Of a stretch of 64,000 bases of DNA, positions 1-10,540 are shown one piece after another. Source of the stretch: Persicaria tinctoria. Its lineage: Eukaryota > Streptophyta > Magnoliopsida > Caryophyllales > Polygonaceae. The number at the start of each line of letters is the position of its first letter. Position 1 is the first letter of the stretch. The notes under the pieces are model-generated. The model saw nothing but the letters and a program-made list of their open reading frames with translations, searched no databases and was not told where the DNA came from. The stretch covers positions 65,331,857 through 65,395,856 of the forward strand of contig JBANSL010000017.1 in NCBI GenBank assembly GCA_037127255.1, in the 5' to 3' direction. Position numbers and translations under genes: made by a program.

Positions 1-183
1 TAATGTGATTCAAATAATGAATCGATAACGATGCATTCATAAAGGGTTCGAACCTGTGACCTGATGTTATACAAGCGGAATTGTTCTAACAGTCTTGGTT
101 TAATGCATTCATGGAAGAGAAATTACAGCAGAAAATAGGCACATTCAACATGTATTGACACTTATTTGATACAAATCATACAA

Positions 184-441
184 TCAATGGCCAGCTCCAC
201 TGCTACTAGGTCCAGATGCCAGTCGTTCAAGCCAATATGCGAGGGTAAACTTGGTCCTCTCGTATCCGAATGGATGCATAGAGAACGAGCTGTTACTCTT
301 GCTTATATCATCCTTAGGTAACGACCGAGCAAGTGCACTAGCAACAAACACGAGCAAAAGAACTACAGTGATCTGTTTCTCGTATCCGAATGGATGCATA
401 GAGAACGATGCACGAGTTGTTCGTTTCGATTGCATCTTCAC
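184..441 (-). CDS. PIP/PIPL-like secreted signalling peptide precursor
   Basis: This 85-residue precursor ends in LASGPSSSGAGH. That matches the C-terminal SGPSxxGxGH motif of plant PAMP-induced secreted peptides (PIP/PIPL), whose mature C-terminal peptide acts in the apoplast on receptor kinases in immunity and growth (family knowledge). A hydrophobic stretch at residues 24-37 (ITVVLLLVFVASAL) followed by ARS looks like a signal-peptide core and cleavage region. The middle is variable and the conserved peptide sits at the extreme C terminus, as in the family. The oddity is a 10-residue block, SFSMHPFGYE, present at residues 12-21 (before the hydrophobic core) and again at 52-61. It comes from a 31-bp perfect direct repeat and gives the signal peptide an unusually long N-region. 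A TATA box lies about 85 bp upstream and there is no intron. Family assignment is good; whether the duplicated form is still secreted is unknown. Confidence 0.75.
   Translation of the reverse strand: MKMQSKRTTRASFSMHPFGYEKQITVVLLLVFVASALARSLPKDDISKSNSSFSMHPFGYERTKFTLAYWLERLASGPSSSGAGH
258..408. repeat. 31-bp direct repeat inside the peptide gene
   Basis: Positions 258-288 and 378-408 carry the same 31 bases, spaced exactly 120 bp (40 codons) apart, so both copies are read in the same frame of the minus-strand peptide gene. The upstream protein copy sits where a precursor would normally run from its basic N terminus into the signal-peptide core. This suggests the N-terminal copy is the inserted one. 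Confidence 0.9.
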
Positions 442-525
442 TTGCCAAGACTATGAAAATTGAAAGACTGTGTTCTGTTTCTTTATATTGTGATTTGGCT
501 GAAGAAAGTTGAGGTAGCTTTCATC

Positions 526-533
526 TATTTATA
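526..533 (-). promoter_or_regulatory. TATA box of the peptide gene
   Basis: TATAAATA on the minus strand, about 85 bp upstream of the ATG at 441. This spacing fits a plant core promoter with a 5' UTR of about 50 bp. Confidence 0.55.
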
Positions 534-1358
534 TGGTGTTTAGATGGAACTAAGGTTTTGAGCTCTAAACAAAGGGGGAAAAAACAATTGAAGATTGACC
601 AAAATCATGTTTTGAATGGGTCCTATTTAGAGTACGTAATTACTTGCAATATCTACTTAAAATTCAGAGAACATCTTTTTATTGCTATATTATAGTATGT
701 ATCTAAAATTAAAACAGAAAAGATTGGCTCTTGAGTCTTGTTATTTAATCTCCGATTCAAATGGATTGAATGTATTAATCAAACTAGATTAAGATAAAAA
801 AGCATATATTCCACATCAAAATTTAAAATTTCACTAATAAAAATAATCCAAAGCATAAATGTGTTTGTTGCATTAATTTGTAATGGTTTAAAATTGCTTA
901 TTGGTGCTCCGCACATTAATTAATGCAAGAGGGTAGTAAGAAATTTGGGTTTAATGAAAATTGAGTTTATTTTGTGGGTCAAAACTCAAAACCCATTGTT
1001 TTGACTTTTATGGATTTTCAATGGAACATGACGACCAATTCAAAGGCAACTAACGTATATTTTTGGTCAGTATTCAAAGGCAACTCTTATTAGTGGGATA
1101 TACTACTACTGATTATATGGAATGTTAATAATTTCTTCCAAGTTTGAATGTGTTCATTTCTTTTTACGTATTTCTATTCTATGTCCTTAGAGTAGGATAA
1201 GACATTAAATTAAAAAATATTCCCTACAAAAAAGACAAGTAATCCTAAAAATCTAATTGAAAAAAAAGTTAAACTAATTAAAAGTTTAAAAAAAATTTAA
1301 ATTTAGGGTCTTATGCCCCAAGGGCATAGGATAGAAAAATCACTCTTTTTAATATATT
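534..1358. other. AT-rich intergenic DNA
   Basis: I see no gene here. It contains the upstream region of the peptide gene and a small palindrome near 1314-1328 (GCCC/GGGC type) with no further recognisable structure. Confidence 0.6.
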
Positions 1359-1368
1359 AACTAGGTAT

Positions 1369-1400
1369 GTCTCTTCGGAGACATCTGATAAAAAAATATG
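1369..1400 (+). mobile_element. Ultra-short retroposon stump: UUCG hairpin plus A tail
   Basis: The insert begins GTCTC-TTCG-GAGAC, a perfect 5-bp stem with a TTCG tetraloop, followed by ATCTGAT and an A-rich tail. It is flanked by AACTAGGTAT (1359-1368) and AACTAGTTAT (1401-1410), 9 of 10 matching, as expected for a target-site duplication. The same sequence recurs at 13380-13406. Read as the extreme 3' end of a LINE or SINE, truncated at the base of its terminal hairpin. Confidence 0.6.
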
Positions 1401-1818
1401 AACTAGTTATATTCGTTATATGTTTTTTTTTAATTTAAATAAATTTAATATTAACTCTCATCCAATCAGTTAATTAATTTCTTTCTATACTCCTGAATTG
1501 TTACATAATTAACATAGAATTAAAAGAAATTATTATAATATATACATACATATTCTTTAATTTGTTTTGAATTTAAATAAATTTAGTATTAATACCCATT
1601 CTACTAAAAATTCTTCATCTATACATACTACATAGCCTAATAATAATAGGCAAACTAGACAAATCATGTACAAGGAGAGAAAGTTGAGGTAAGTAAATCA
1701 TATTTACAATCTCTCGGTAAATTCTTATACATACATATAATTTTATTGATTTATTGATTGATAGGGTAAGAAATATTATTTTAAGAAGGGTGAATAATAT
1801 GAAAACAATATCTGATTT

Positions 1819-1972
1819 CTCCCGAATGGAAACGTACGGGGCGTAAAGCAATGGAGAGGTGGAATGGGAGCTAATGAAGAGACCCAGGGGCGGAGCTCCC
1901 GAATGGAAACGTACGGGACGTAAAGTAATGGAGAGGTGGAATGGGAGCTAATGAAGAGACCCAGGGGCGGAG
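1819..1972. repeat. 77-bp tandem duplication spanning a transposon end
   Basis: Units 1819-1895 and 1896-1972 are nearly identical. Each contains host sequence plus the 8-bp target site and the first bases (CAGGGGCGGAG) of the adjacent hAT element. The duplication therefore happened after, or during, the hAT insertion. Confidence 0.85.
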
Positions 1973-2293
1973 CCAGTAAAAAATTGAGGGGCCGGGGGGC
2001 TCGCCTATTTTATCGGGATTTTTTTTGAATATATATTAGATACAATTTTTTTAAAAGAATATAGTAGAAAACACATTAAATATATTATTTAAAAAGCTAA
2101 AAGAGAAAAAAATTCATAAAATGAAGCCATAAGGATTTGAACTCAATACTTTATCATTCAAATTCACACCTTATACCAACTAAGCTAGACATACTTATTG
2201 ATTTATTATTTTTTTAACTTCTTTTACGTTTTCCCCCGACCTAGGGGGGGCTCGAGCCACCTCATGCCATGCCCCCCCCTCCCTCCGCCCCTG
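1962..2293. mobile_element. Non-autonomous hAT element (332 bp)
   Basis: Terminal inverted repeats CAGGGGCGGAG... and ...CTCCGCCCCTG are flanked by the 8-bp duplication AAGAGACC (1954-1961 and 2294-2301), the hAT signature. No coding capacity. The interior carries a tRNA-like segment on the minus strand with A-box-like TAGCTTAGTTGG and B-box-like GAGTTCAAATCC. A second member of the family lies at 20348-20739. Confidence 0.9.
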
Positions 2294-2640
2294 AAGAGAC
2301 CTCTTCTAGCATGTTTTAGGGTTCATGAAAATTACAACTGTCAATATCTCTACATATTAGATGGTCCTATTTGTGATGATCCACAACAACATGTCGCCGT
2401 ACTTTCTGGAGCTGGTTAACTGAAGGTATGAGAATATTTCAATTCATAGGAAGAAAAGTTTGGGAATGTTGGCTTTGGAGAAATTTTTCAAGGGATGAAG
2501 AGAAATGAAGGTCCTTTGGTTGAAGTTCTTGTAGCAAAAGTCCAAAAGTGGAGGTATGGATTCAACTTGGGATTAAAAAAAAAATGGTTCACTGTCTATC
2601 CAAACTTCAAGAAACTATGATGAACGTCTACAAGTCTTCA

Positions 2641-3582
2641 ATGGAGTGAGGTGAAATTTATTTTACAACATATTTAGTATTTACAGTATAACAAACATGA
2701 GTAAATCTCATCAGGCCAAAGTGATAATTTTCCAACGGTAATTTTTAACCCCTCAATAATATCTGCCACTAGAGGTAAGAGGAGAAGTTGGGTTCATACT
2801 GGGCATACAAATATATATATGAAATAGAAAGACTAAAAACTCCCATAAACTTAATCGGAGTAGTTTTTTGAAAATCACAACAAGCTTCAAAAACTTCTCC
2901 ATCAACTTCAACCATACCCTCTTTTTTATGTTGTTCTAAAACCAACCCAGTATTATTAATTGCTACTGTAGTACGAATAAACACTTTAGTTTTTGCAGTA
3001 GTTTACTACATTAGGATAAACAAACACTTTTCTCTCAGGGATTACAGATTGCAGTTACAACCTTGTAGGGCAGAAGATGAAGATTTCCTCCCACTTACTT
3101 TACACCGTTTTATCTCCCTAACCAATAAAAAACATACTCCATGGAACAACCTATGTCATATTATTATTACTCTTGCAGTTTAACTCTAATTTATTTCAAT
3201 ATTCCACACATTGATATGCAGCTGCATGAGGAGTGTAAGTAGACAAATTCAAATCGGTGTTACTTTCTCCTTCTTTCTTATCGAGCTATTCTTCTCCCCC
3301 GGCTCTTCCCCTACTTCCTCAATCTCCTTGCTTCAAAAAATGGGAATGCATCTTCGACCGCGCAGCAGCACTCGCATGTCACCGAACGACGATGCTAGAG
3401 TGTACTTGGGCGGGTTGGGATGAACAACATCTTCGTACCGTTTGTGAGAGTCACAACATTGCTTCGGCGGACGCAACAAGAGTGATGATGTTGAAAGATT
3501 TAGATGTTGAATTTTGCAAGAAAAATCCCATGAAGATTTCTTGGCGAAACCCATGGAAACACCCTAAACTGAAGAATTCTAG
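2641..3582. other. Spacer between protease copies A and B
   Basis: No intact gene. The 3257-3634 interval keeps an open frame with a possible protease-like block (KISWRNPWKHP) just upstream of copy B. It could be the degraded middle of the same gene family, but I cannot identify the catalytic Cys motif in it. Confidence 0.35.
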
Positions 3583-4230
3583 CCCCTTGAGTATGAGAAA
3601 GAGTCAGCCCTTCGAGTTGGGTCAGCCCCTCTAGTTGTTTTACAACATGTATTAGGACGATGGAATAAAATTGAAAATCCGACAAAGAATTTATTTGACT
3701 TAATTGCTCTTATTCAAGAGGAGGGAGTGGAGAGCGAGGAAGATTACTCACACAACGTGGTTGAGGTACGTAAATCATATTTACAATCTCTCGGTAAATT
3801 CTTATGCGTATATATAATTTTATTTATTGATTGATTAATAGGGTAAAAATATTATTTTAAGAGTTGTGCAAATTATGAAAACGATACATGCTTCCTCCCG
3901 AATGGTAACATGATGAAATTCAATAAAGAGGTGGAAGAGAGCTAAAGAAGAGACCTTTTCTGGTTTGCTTTAAGATACATAAAAATTACGATCTTCAACC
4001 TCTCTACATGCTGAAGGGTCACATTTGTGTTGATCCAAAACAACATCCCGTCGTACTATATGGAGTTGGTTTGTCCTTGTTTTGTGGGGAACTAAAGCGG
4101 AAGGTGTGAGAATATTTCAATTCATATTGGGAAAATTTTGGAGATGTTGGCTTTGGAGAAGTTGTTCAAGGGACAAGGTGAAATGAAAGTCTTTTGGCGA
4201 AAGTTTTTGTAGCAAAAGTAGTAAGGAATT
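3583..4230 (+). pseudogene. Papain-like (C1A) protease fragment, copy B
   Basis: The first exon remnant reads LQHVLGRWNKIENPTKN and continues into LFDLIALIQEEG..SEEDY, which lines up with the 'NGG.DTEEDYPY' segment of C1A peptidases. It ends at a GT donor near 3764. A short intron of about 80 bp ends in ..ATAG near 3841. The second exon holds the region matching 'ISVAID...FYK.GI' and the His region, with frame breaks. C1A enzymes hydrolyse peptide bonds with a Cys-His pair, in vacuole or apoplast; this copy cannot encode one. It is about 890 bp from copy C, so the array arose by tandem duplication. Confidence 0.5.
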
Positions 4231-4481
4231 CCAACAAGATACATCACTCAATTCGGAGTAATCTATTTTTAAATTATGTATTGTTTCAATAGTCGATATC
4301 ATATATTATTATTTCTCTTGCAGTTTAACTCTAATTTATTCAAGGTATTATTTGGAAAGTAATGTCAACTTCATAGGAAATAGTATATGTAAAGTGGTTT
4401 TTTTTTATCTTGTATCCTGCAGACTTATGTTGTGCATATATGGACTTATGAGGACACAAATGAGCATAATGATAGTGAAGT

Positions 4482-5115
4482 ATGAGAAAGAGTTAGCCCC
4501 TTGACTTTTTTTACAACATGTATTAGGAAGATGGAATGAAATTGAAAATCCAACAAAGACCTTATTTGACTTAATTGCTCTTATTCAAGAGAAGGGGGTG
4601 GTGAGCGAGGAAGATTACCCACACAATGTGGTTGAGGTACATAAATCATATTCACAATCTCTCGGTAAATTCTGATACTTATATATAATTTTATTTATTG
4701 ATTGATTGATAGGGTAAAAAATATTATTTTAAGAGTGGTGAAAATTATGAAAACGATATTTCCTTCCATCCGGATTATAACGTGATTGAATTCAATGAAG
4801 AGGTGGAAGAAGAGCTAAAGAAGAGACATCTTCTAGCATGCTTTAAGGTGAATAAAAATTACGATCTTCAACCTCTAGCTCTTGCGCTGATCCAGAACAA
4901 CACGCCGCCGTACTATCTAGAGTTGGTTTATGTCCGTTTCGTGGGGAAGGAAAGAGAAAGTATGGGAATATTTCAATTAATATGGAGAAGATTTTAGGGA
5001 TGTTGGCTTTGGAGAAGTTGTTCAAGGGATGAGAAGAAATGAAGGTCATTTAGCAAAAGTTCTTGTAGCGAAAGACGAAAGTAGTAAGAAATTCCAACAA
5101 GACACATCACTCATT
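4482..5115 (+). pseudogene. Papain-like (C1A) protease fragment, copy C
   Basis: This is the best preserved unit. Exon 1 has LFDLIALIQEKGVVSEEDYPHNVVE. The intron starts at GTACAT near 4636 and ends in GATAG near 4712. Exon 2 has an open stretch, IEFNEEVEEELKKRHLLACF, then the degraded His region (compare copy B), then a block like the C1A 'NSWG..WG..GY' segment (compare DVGFGEVVQGMRRNEG). Frameshifts around 4880-4990 stop it from coding for an enzyme. The exon/intron layout matches copies B and D. Confidence 0.5.
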
Positions 5116-5386
5116 TCGGAGTAACCACTTTTTAAATTACATATTGTGTCAACCATCGATGTCATATTATTATTACTCATGCAGTTTAACTCTAATTTAT
5201 TCAAGGCATTATTCGGAAGTTGCAATCACTTTTTGTTAAACGCGCTTGCATGTAGTCAAAGTAATCTCAACTTTTTAGAAAATGGTATATGTAATAGTGG
5301 TTTTTTTCTGTAATCCTACAGACTTATGTTTTGCATATGCTACTTATGGACTTATGAGGACACAAATGAACATAATGACAGTGAAG

Positions 5387-5990
5387 TATGAGAAAGAGCT
5401 AGCCACTCGAATTGCTTTACAACATGTATTAGGACGATTGAATGAAATTCGATAAAGACCTTATTTAACTTGATTGCTCTTATTCAAGAGGAGGGAGTGG
5501 TGACCAAGGAAGATTATCTACACAACGTGGTTGAGTACGTAAATAATATTCACAATCTCTCGGTAAGTTCTTATGCATATAAAAAATTTATTTATTTATT
5601 GATAAGGTAAAAATATTATTTGGTAAAAGTTATGAAAACGATACCTGCTTCCTCCCAAATGGAAACATGATGAAATTCAATAAAGATGTGGAAAAAGAGC
5701 TAAAGAAGAGATCTTTTCTGGTTTGCTTTAAAGTACATAAAAAATTATGATTTTTAACCTATCTACATATCGAAGGGTCCCATTTGTGCTGATCCAGAAC
5801 AACACGCCGTCATACTATTTGGAGCTGGTTTGTCCTTATTTTGTGGGGAAGATATGAGAATATTTCAATTCCTATGGAGAAGATTTTAAGGATGTTGGCT
5901 TTGGAGAAGTTGTTCAAGGGACGAGAATAAATGAAGGACCTTTTTCGGAAGTTCTTGTAGTGAAAATGGTATTCCAACTAGACAAATCAC
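5387..5990 (+). pseudogene. Papain-like (C1A) protease fragment, copy D
   Basis: This has the same architecture as copies B and C: YEKE, then a shortened exon 1 that lost part of the 'NEIENPTK' block, a GT...AG intron, and an exon 2 with the His-region block and the DVGFGEVVQGTR-like block. Several frame breaks are present. Its 3' half (from about 5831) is the founding sequence of the 531-bp tandem repeats that follow. Confidence 0.5.
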
Positions 5991-7366
5991 TCAATTCGGA
6001 GTAATCTCAATTCAGGGTAATCACTCAATCCAGTCTGGATCATATGTTTGGGTTGGTTTTGGATCGCGGGCTTTGAAATTTATCTAACTTCTTATTATAT
6101 ATTATTAGATTTTTATTACTCCATCCGTTTGGAAATATAAGTCCTTTACTATTCACGCACGCTTTCTTAGGATGATAAAAACTATATAAAATATCAATTT
6201 GTTTATTAATTTTTTTTAATAATCTTGTACTTATTAGTAAGAAGTATGTGAATTTGAATAAGATCAATTCCAAATGCTAATGTACATTTTGTTTATGAAA
6301 TAGATGTCAAACTCAAATTTGATGGAGATTAGTGATGAAAGTCAAAGGATACTCGAAGAAGAGGTTGGGAAGATATGGGAATATTTGTCCTTATTTTGTG
6401 GGGAAGATATGAGAATATTTCAATTCCTATGGAGAAGATTTTAAGGATGTTGGCTTTGGAGAAGTTGTTCAAGGGACGAGGATAAATGAAGGACCTTTGT
6501 CGGAAGTTCTTGTAGCGAAAATGGTATTCCAACTAGACAAATCACTCAATTCGGAGTAATCTCAATTTAGGGTAATCACTCAATCCAGTCTGGATCATAT
6601 GTTTGGGTTGGTTTTGGATCGCAGACTTTGAAATTTATCTAACTTCTTATTATATATTATTAGATTTTTATTACTCCCTCCGTTTGGAAATATAAGTCTT
6701 TTACTGTTCACGCACGCTTTCTTAGGATGATAAAAACTATATAAAATATCAATTTGTTTATTTTTTTTTAATAATCTTATACTTATTAGTAAGAAGTATG
6801 TGAATTGCTAATGCACATTTTGTTTATGAAATAGATGTCAAACTCAAATTTGATGGAGATTAGTGATGAAAGTCAAAGGCTACTCGAAGAAGAGGTTGGG
6901 AAGATATGGGAATATTTGTCCTTATTTTGTGGGGAAGATATGAGAATATTTCAATTCCTATGGAGAAGATTTTAAGGATGTTGGCTTTGGAGAAGTTGTT
7001 CAAGGGACGAGGATAAATGAAGGACCTTTGTCGGAAGTTCTTGTAGCGAAAATGGTATTCCAACTAGACAAATCACTCAATTCGGAGTAATCTCAATTTA
7101 GGGTAATCACTCAATCCAGTCTGGATCATATGTTTGGGTTGGTTTTGGATCACGGGCTTTGAAATTTATCTAACTTCTTATTATATATTATTAGATTTTT
7201 ATTACTCCCTCCGTTTGGAAATATAAGTCCTTTACTGTTCACGCACGCTTTCTTAGGATGATAAAAACTATATAAAATATCAATTTGTTTATTTATTTTT
7301 TAATAATCTTATACTTATTAGTAAGAAGTATGTGAATTGCTAATGCACATTTTGTTTATGAAATAG
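5831..7366 (+). repeat. 531-bp tandem repeats joining protease, MITE and transposase pieces
   Basis: Complete units are 6304-6834 (531 bp) and 6835-7366 (532 bp), preceded by a partial unit 5831-6303. Each complete unit starts with the first ~60 bp of the hAT transposase reading frame (ATGTCAAACTCAAATTTGAT), jumps into the protease C-terminal exon, continues through a half Stowaway MITE (from about 6118, 6679 and 7207) and ends just before the next ATG. The junction lies after GAAGAAGAGGTTG. Units differ by only a few bases, so the amplification is recent compared with the protease copies. Confidence 0.85.
6116..6250. mobile_element. Half Stowaway MITE (repeated at 6677 and 7205)
   Basis: TACTCCATCCGT (TACTCCCTCCGT in the later copies) followed by a stretch related to the complete Stowaway MITE at 49640-49874. 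The opposite terminus is missing, so this is a 5' remnant carried along by the 531-bp repeats. Confidence 0.6.
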
Positions 7367-9556
7367 ATGTCAAACTCAAATTTGATGGAGATTCGTGATG
7401 AAAGTCAAAGGATACTCGAAGAAGAGGTTGAAAAGGCCCCTATAGATAAGACAACAACTTTTGCTGCCTCCACTTCAATTGTAAGTGTTTCTAGACCCGT
7501 AGAAAAGAGGGTGAGATCAAAATATTGGGGTCATTTTGACACAATTATTGATGATGATGCACATGTTGAATGCAAATATTATGGGAAAATCATTCAGGCA
7601 TCGAAGAAAAAGGGAACAAGTGGCTTGAAAATCACTTACATAGATGTAAAAAGTATCCCCCTAATTTATCGGCTAAGAAGCAAAAGGTGACTGATTTTGA
7701 AAGATCACCCACTCAAGTTGCATGGCATTTTGATCAAGAAGCTGCTAGAAAAGGATGTGCTAGAATGCTTATTTTGGATGAGTTACCATTCTCACATGGA
7801 GAGCGTGAAGGATTTCGTGATTTTTGCAAGCTATTACAGCCTGAGTTTGTTCCCCTTTCTCGTAGAACTGTGACTAGAGACTGTTATGACCTTTATGTAG
7901 ATGAAGTGAAAAAAATGAAGAGCTTTCTCTGTAATTTATCTTCTAGGGTCTCTCTCACAACTGATACTTGGACTTCTAGACAAAATTTGAGTTATATGTG
8001 TCTTACTGTGCACTTTATTGACGATGATTGGAACTTACGTAACAGAATACTTAATTTTTGTCCTATTTCGGGTCATTCGGGTGAGCTTATTGGCAAGGCT
8101 GTTGAGAAGTGTTTGATTGAATGGGGTATCAAAAAGGTCATGACTATTACTGTTGATAATGCTAGCTCTAATGATTTGGCTATTCGGTATTTGCAAAGAA
8201 GATTGAACCATTGGGGTGGTAGTGTGTTGGATAGTAAATATTTACATATGAGATGTGGTGCTCATATCTTGAACTTAGTTGTGAAAGATGGTTTGAAAGA
8301 CCTTGATCTATCCATTTTGAGAATTCGTGTTGCAGTCAGACATGTGAGATCTTCTCCTGCTAGGCTTAAAAAATTTAAATAATGTGGAGAAGAGGAGAAA
8401 ATAGAATGCAAAAGTCTTTTTTGTCTGGATGCTGAAACTAGGTGGAATTCTATTTACCTTATGCTTGAGACTGCTATCAAGTTTAGGAAGGCATTCGATA
8501 ATTTACAACCTAAAGGCGGTACTTTTGTTAAGGAATTTGAAACGATTGGTGGTCCGCCTTCTGATGAAGATTGGAATGAAGTTGGATGTTTATTGCCATT
8601 TTTGAGAACACTTTATGAAGCCACGTTGAAGTTTTCAGGAAGTAACTATGTGACAGGGAATACTTATGTGCCTCAGTTGTGTGGAATTGGAGATATGATT
8701 TCCACTTTGTGTGAGAGTGAGGATGTAGGCATGAAGGGTATGGAAAAACAAATGAAGGCCAAGTTGGACAAATATTGGGGAAATTTTGAGAATGTGAATG
8801 TCCTCATATTTGTTGCCTTTGTTCTTGACCCAAGGCATAATCTGGAGTATGTTACATTCGTGGTCAAGAATTTTTATGGTGAAGAAAATGGAAAAGTGTT
8901 GATGTCAAAAATTAAAAATACGTTGCGATCTTTGTTTGTTGAATATAGTGCATGTCTAAAGAAGCCAATGGGAGATCCTAATCAACTCAGCAGTAGTAGC
9001 CTATTGCATAGCTCTTTGAGTGATCCGGTTGCAGGGGTGGATTATCAGCTACGCTTGAAGCTCAAATACAAAATGAAAATGGGGATATTGGATACTATTG
9101 AAATGAAAGCAGAGTTGGATAAGTACTTGAACGAAGAATGTGAAAATGATGATGATGGTTTTGATATATTGCAATGGTGGAAGAATAATCAGAATAGATA
9201 CCCTGTTCTTTCAATGATTGCTCGAGATGTGCTGGCAATACCGGTGTCTACAGTTGCTTCTGAGTCTGCTTTTAGCACTGGGGGCGTGTGCTTGATTCTT
9301 TCCGCACATCTTTGACGCCACGTATGGTGGAAGCCTTAGTTTGTTGCCAAGATTGGAAGCGCACTTCTATGGCTCCTATTGCAGTTGAAGAGAATATACT
9401 TGAGCTAGAGGAGTTGGAAAAATGTTAGTTTATTATTTTGTACAATTCTAATTAATGAATTTGAAAAATTGAAATGCTATCTCTAATTTATTTATTTATA
9501 TGGTAGGTATGAATGACTTGATTTTGGAGCAACCTTTGATTGAGATTGATGAGTGA
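7367..9556 (+). pseudogene. hAT transposase (RICESLEEPER-like), lightly disabled
   Basis: The order is N-terminal region, BED zinc finger (about 7510-7660), hAT RNase H-like core and C-terminal dimerisation domain. The core shows LTTDTWTS (first catalytic Asp), TVDNASSND (second) and ASESAFSTGG (hATC with the Glu region). It would cut and join hAT ends in the nucleus. Lesions: loss of one base in an A-run near 7628 shifts the frame within the BED finger; an in-frame TAA at 8380-8382; loss of one base in the G-run near 9283 shifts the frame in hATC. The BED motif has Tyr where the second Cys is expected (ECKYYGK). A short intron, 9424-9506 (GTTAGT...GGTAG), would join a last exon ending at 9554-9556. 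No TIR pair of its own could be placed. Confidence 0.85.
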
Positions 9557-10008
9557 GTTTTGCTGAAAATATGTAAGTTCTCTATTCATTGTTAATTTTG
9601 CTTCTAGCTGGTCATCACCGAATCTCTTCGTTCTACCTTTTGCTTATAAACTGTGTTCTGCCTTTTGGAAGATCTTTCATTTTTGTGTCATGTGTTGTTG
9701 CTGTCTACTGGAGGTTTGCTTATAGTTGTCTTCGTTCTGTTGCCTACTGGAGGCTGTCATGTGCTTTTGTTGTCTAAATTGTTCTTATGCTGATTAATGA
9801 AGACCCCGAATTGAAGAATTTGTTTCTGTTTATTTTCTGGTAGATTCTCATATCCTCACTGTCTCTTGAACTGATTAATGCTGCATGCATCCCCTATCAT
9901 GGAGTATTAAGTTACTTCTTCTTATTTTTCTTTTCTCTTTTCGTAAGATTTTGATATCTTATTTATTTTTTCTTTTAGATAAATTTTTACCTTTTTTACC
10001 TCATCCTT
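9557..10008 (+). other. 3' flank of the transposase pseudogene
   Basis: T-rich, non-coding. It contains an imperfect duplication around TTGCTGTCTACTGGAGG / TTGCCTACTGGAGG (about 9698-9750). Nothing else recognised. Confidence 0.4.
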
Positions 10009-10540
10009 CTCTTTTTTTTTTTTTTTTTTTTTTTGATAAGGAAATAATTCGAGACCGGACAAGCCCAGACCTCGAGAGGCCGACAAAGTCGGCAGACGGC
10101 GTGCCGTCTAAACATACAACAAAGAAATAGAAATACATAATACAATAAAAGAAACACCCAAAGAAAAGCCGGAAAAACCCTAACCCTAAGCAAACCGGCA
10201 GACACAACAACGAGAGGAAGGAAGCCCGGCGTGGTGAAGTGGATAGCGAGCGCATGGGACAGCTCCTGCTGACACGATGTCTCGCCGCCGGAAAGACGGA
10301 AAGCAGAAATCCTCGTAAGGCAAAGACGACACCTGGGGAAGTGTGGATCACACGACGTTCCCCCCACCTAGATGAGGGATCTTCGGAGACCACGAACACC
10401 GCCAACACGATCACCTCGATCTACCAGGGCCGCATAACTACTCCTCAACCGAAACTAACTACGAACCAACAGACGAAAGTCCCCCCAAAACGAGAAAAAG
10501 AAGCACGGCCGCGAGTAAGGCGTAGAGCTAGAGAATAACC
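10009..10540 (-). mobile_element. 3' end of a LINE-like retroposon
   Basis: Read on the minus strand, GC-rich sequence runs into a conserved tail (GCCGACTTTGTCGGCCTCTC, then TGTCCGGTCTCGAATTATTT) and ends in CCTTATC plus a long A-tract (T-tract 10009-10034 on +). The same tail pattern, GCCGATCTTTCGGCCTCTCG, closes the retroposon at 21479-21704. No target-site duplication was found, so the 5' boundary is uncertain. Confidence 0.5.

Larger units (their letters stand above)
1660..2640 (+). pseudogene. Papain-like (C1A) protease fragment, copy A, split by a hAT element
   Basis: This is the first of four tandem relatives (others near 3583, 4482 and 5387). It has the exon end before a GT...AG intron (about 1688-1768), then coding-like sequence interrupted by the 332-bp hAT element, then the C-terminal exon from about 2294. 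That part reads LLACFRVHENY, then a block with QQHVAVLSGAG (the catalytic-His region, compare HAVLVVGYG in C1A peptidases). A region resembling the NSWG..WG.GGY segment follows, here degenerate as NVGFGEIFQG. Stop codons break the frame after GAG. The identification rests on the order of these blocks, not on strong identity, and the catalytic Cys region is not seen. Confidence 0.45.

Noticed and set aside
1310..1335. GCCCCAAGGGC palindrome as a Helitron 3' hairpin
   Set aside because: No CTRR end follows and no TC start with a matching family was found upstream.
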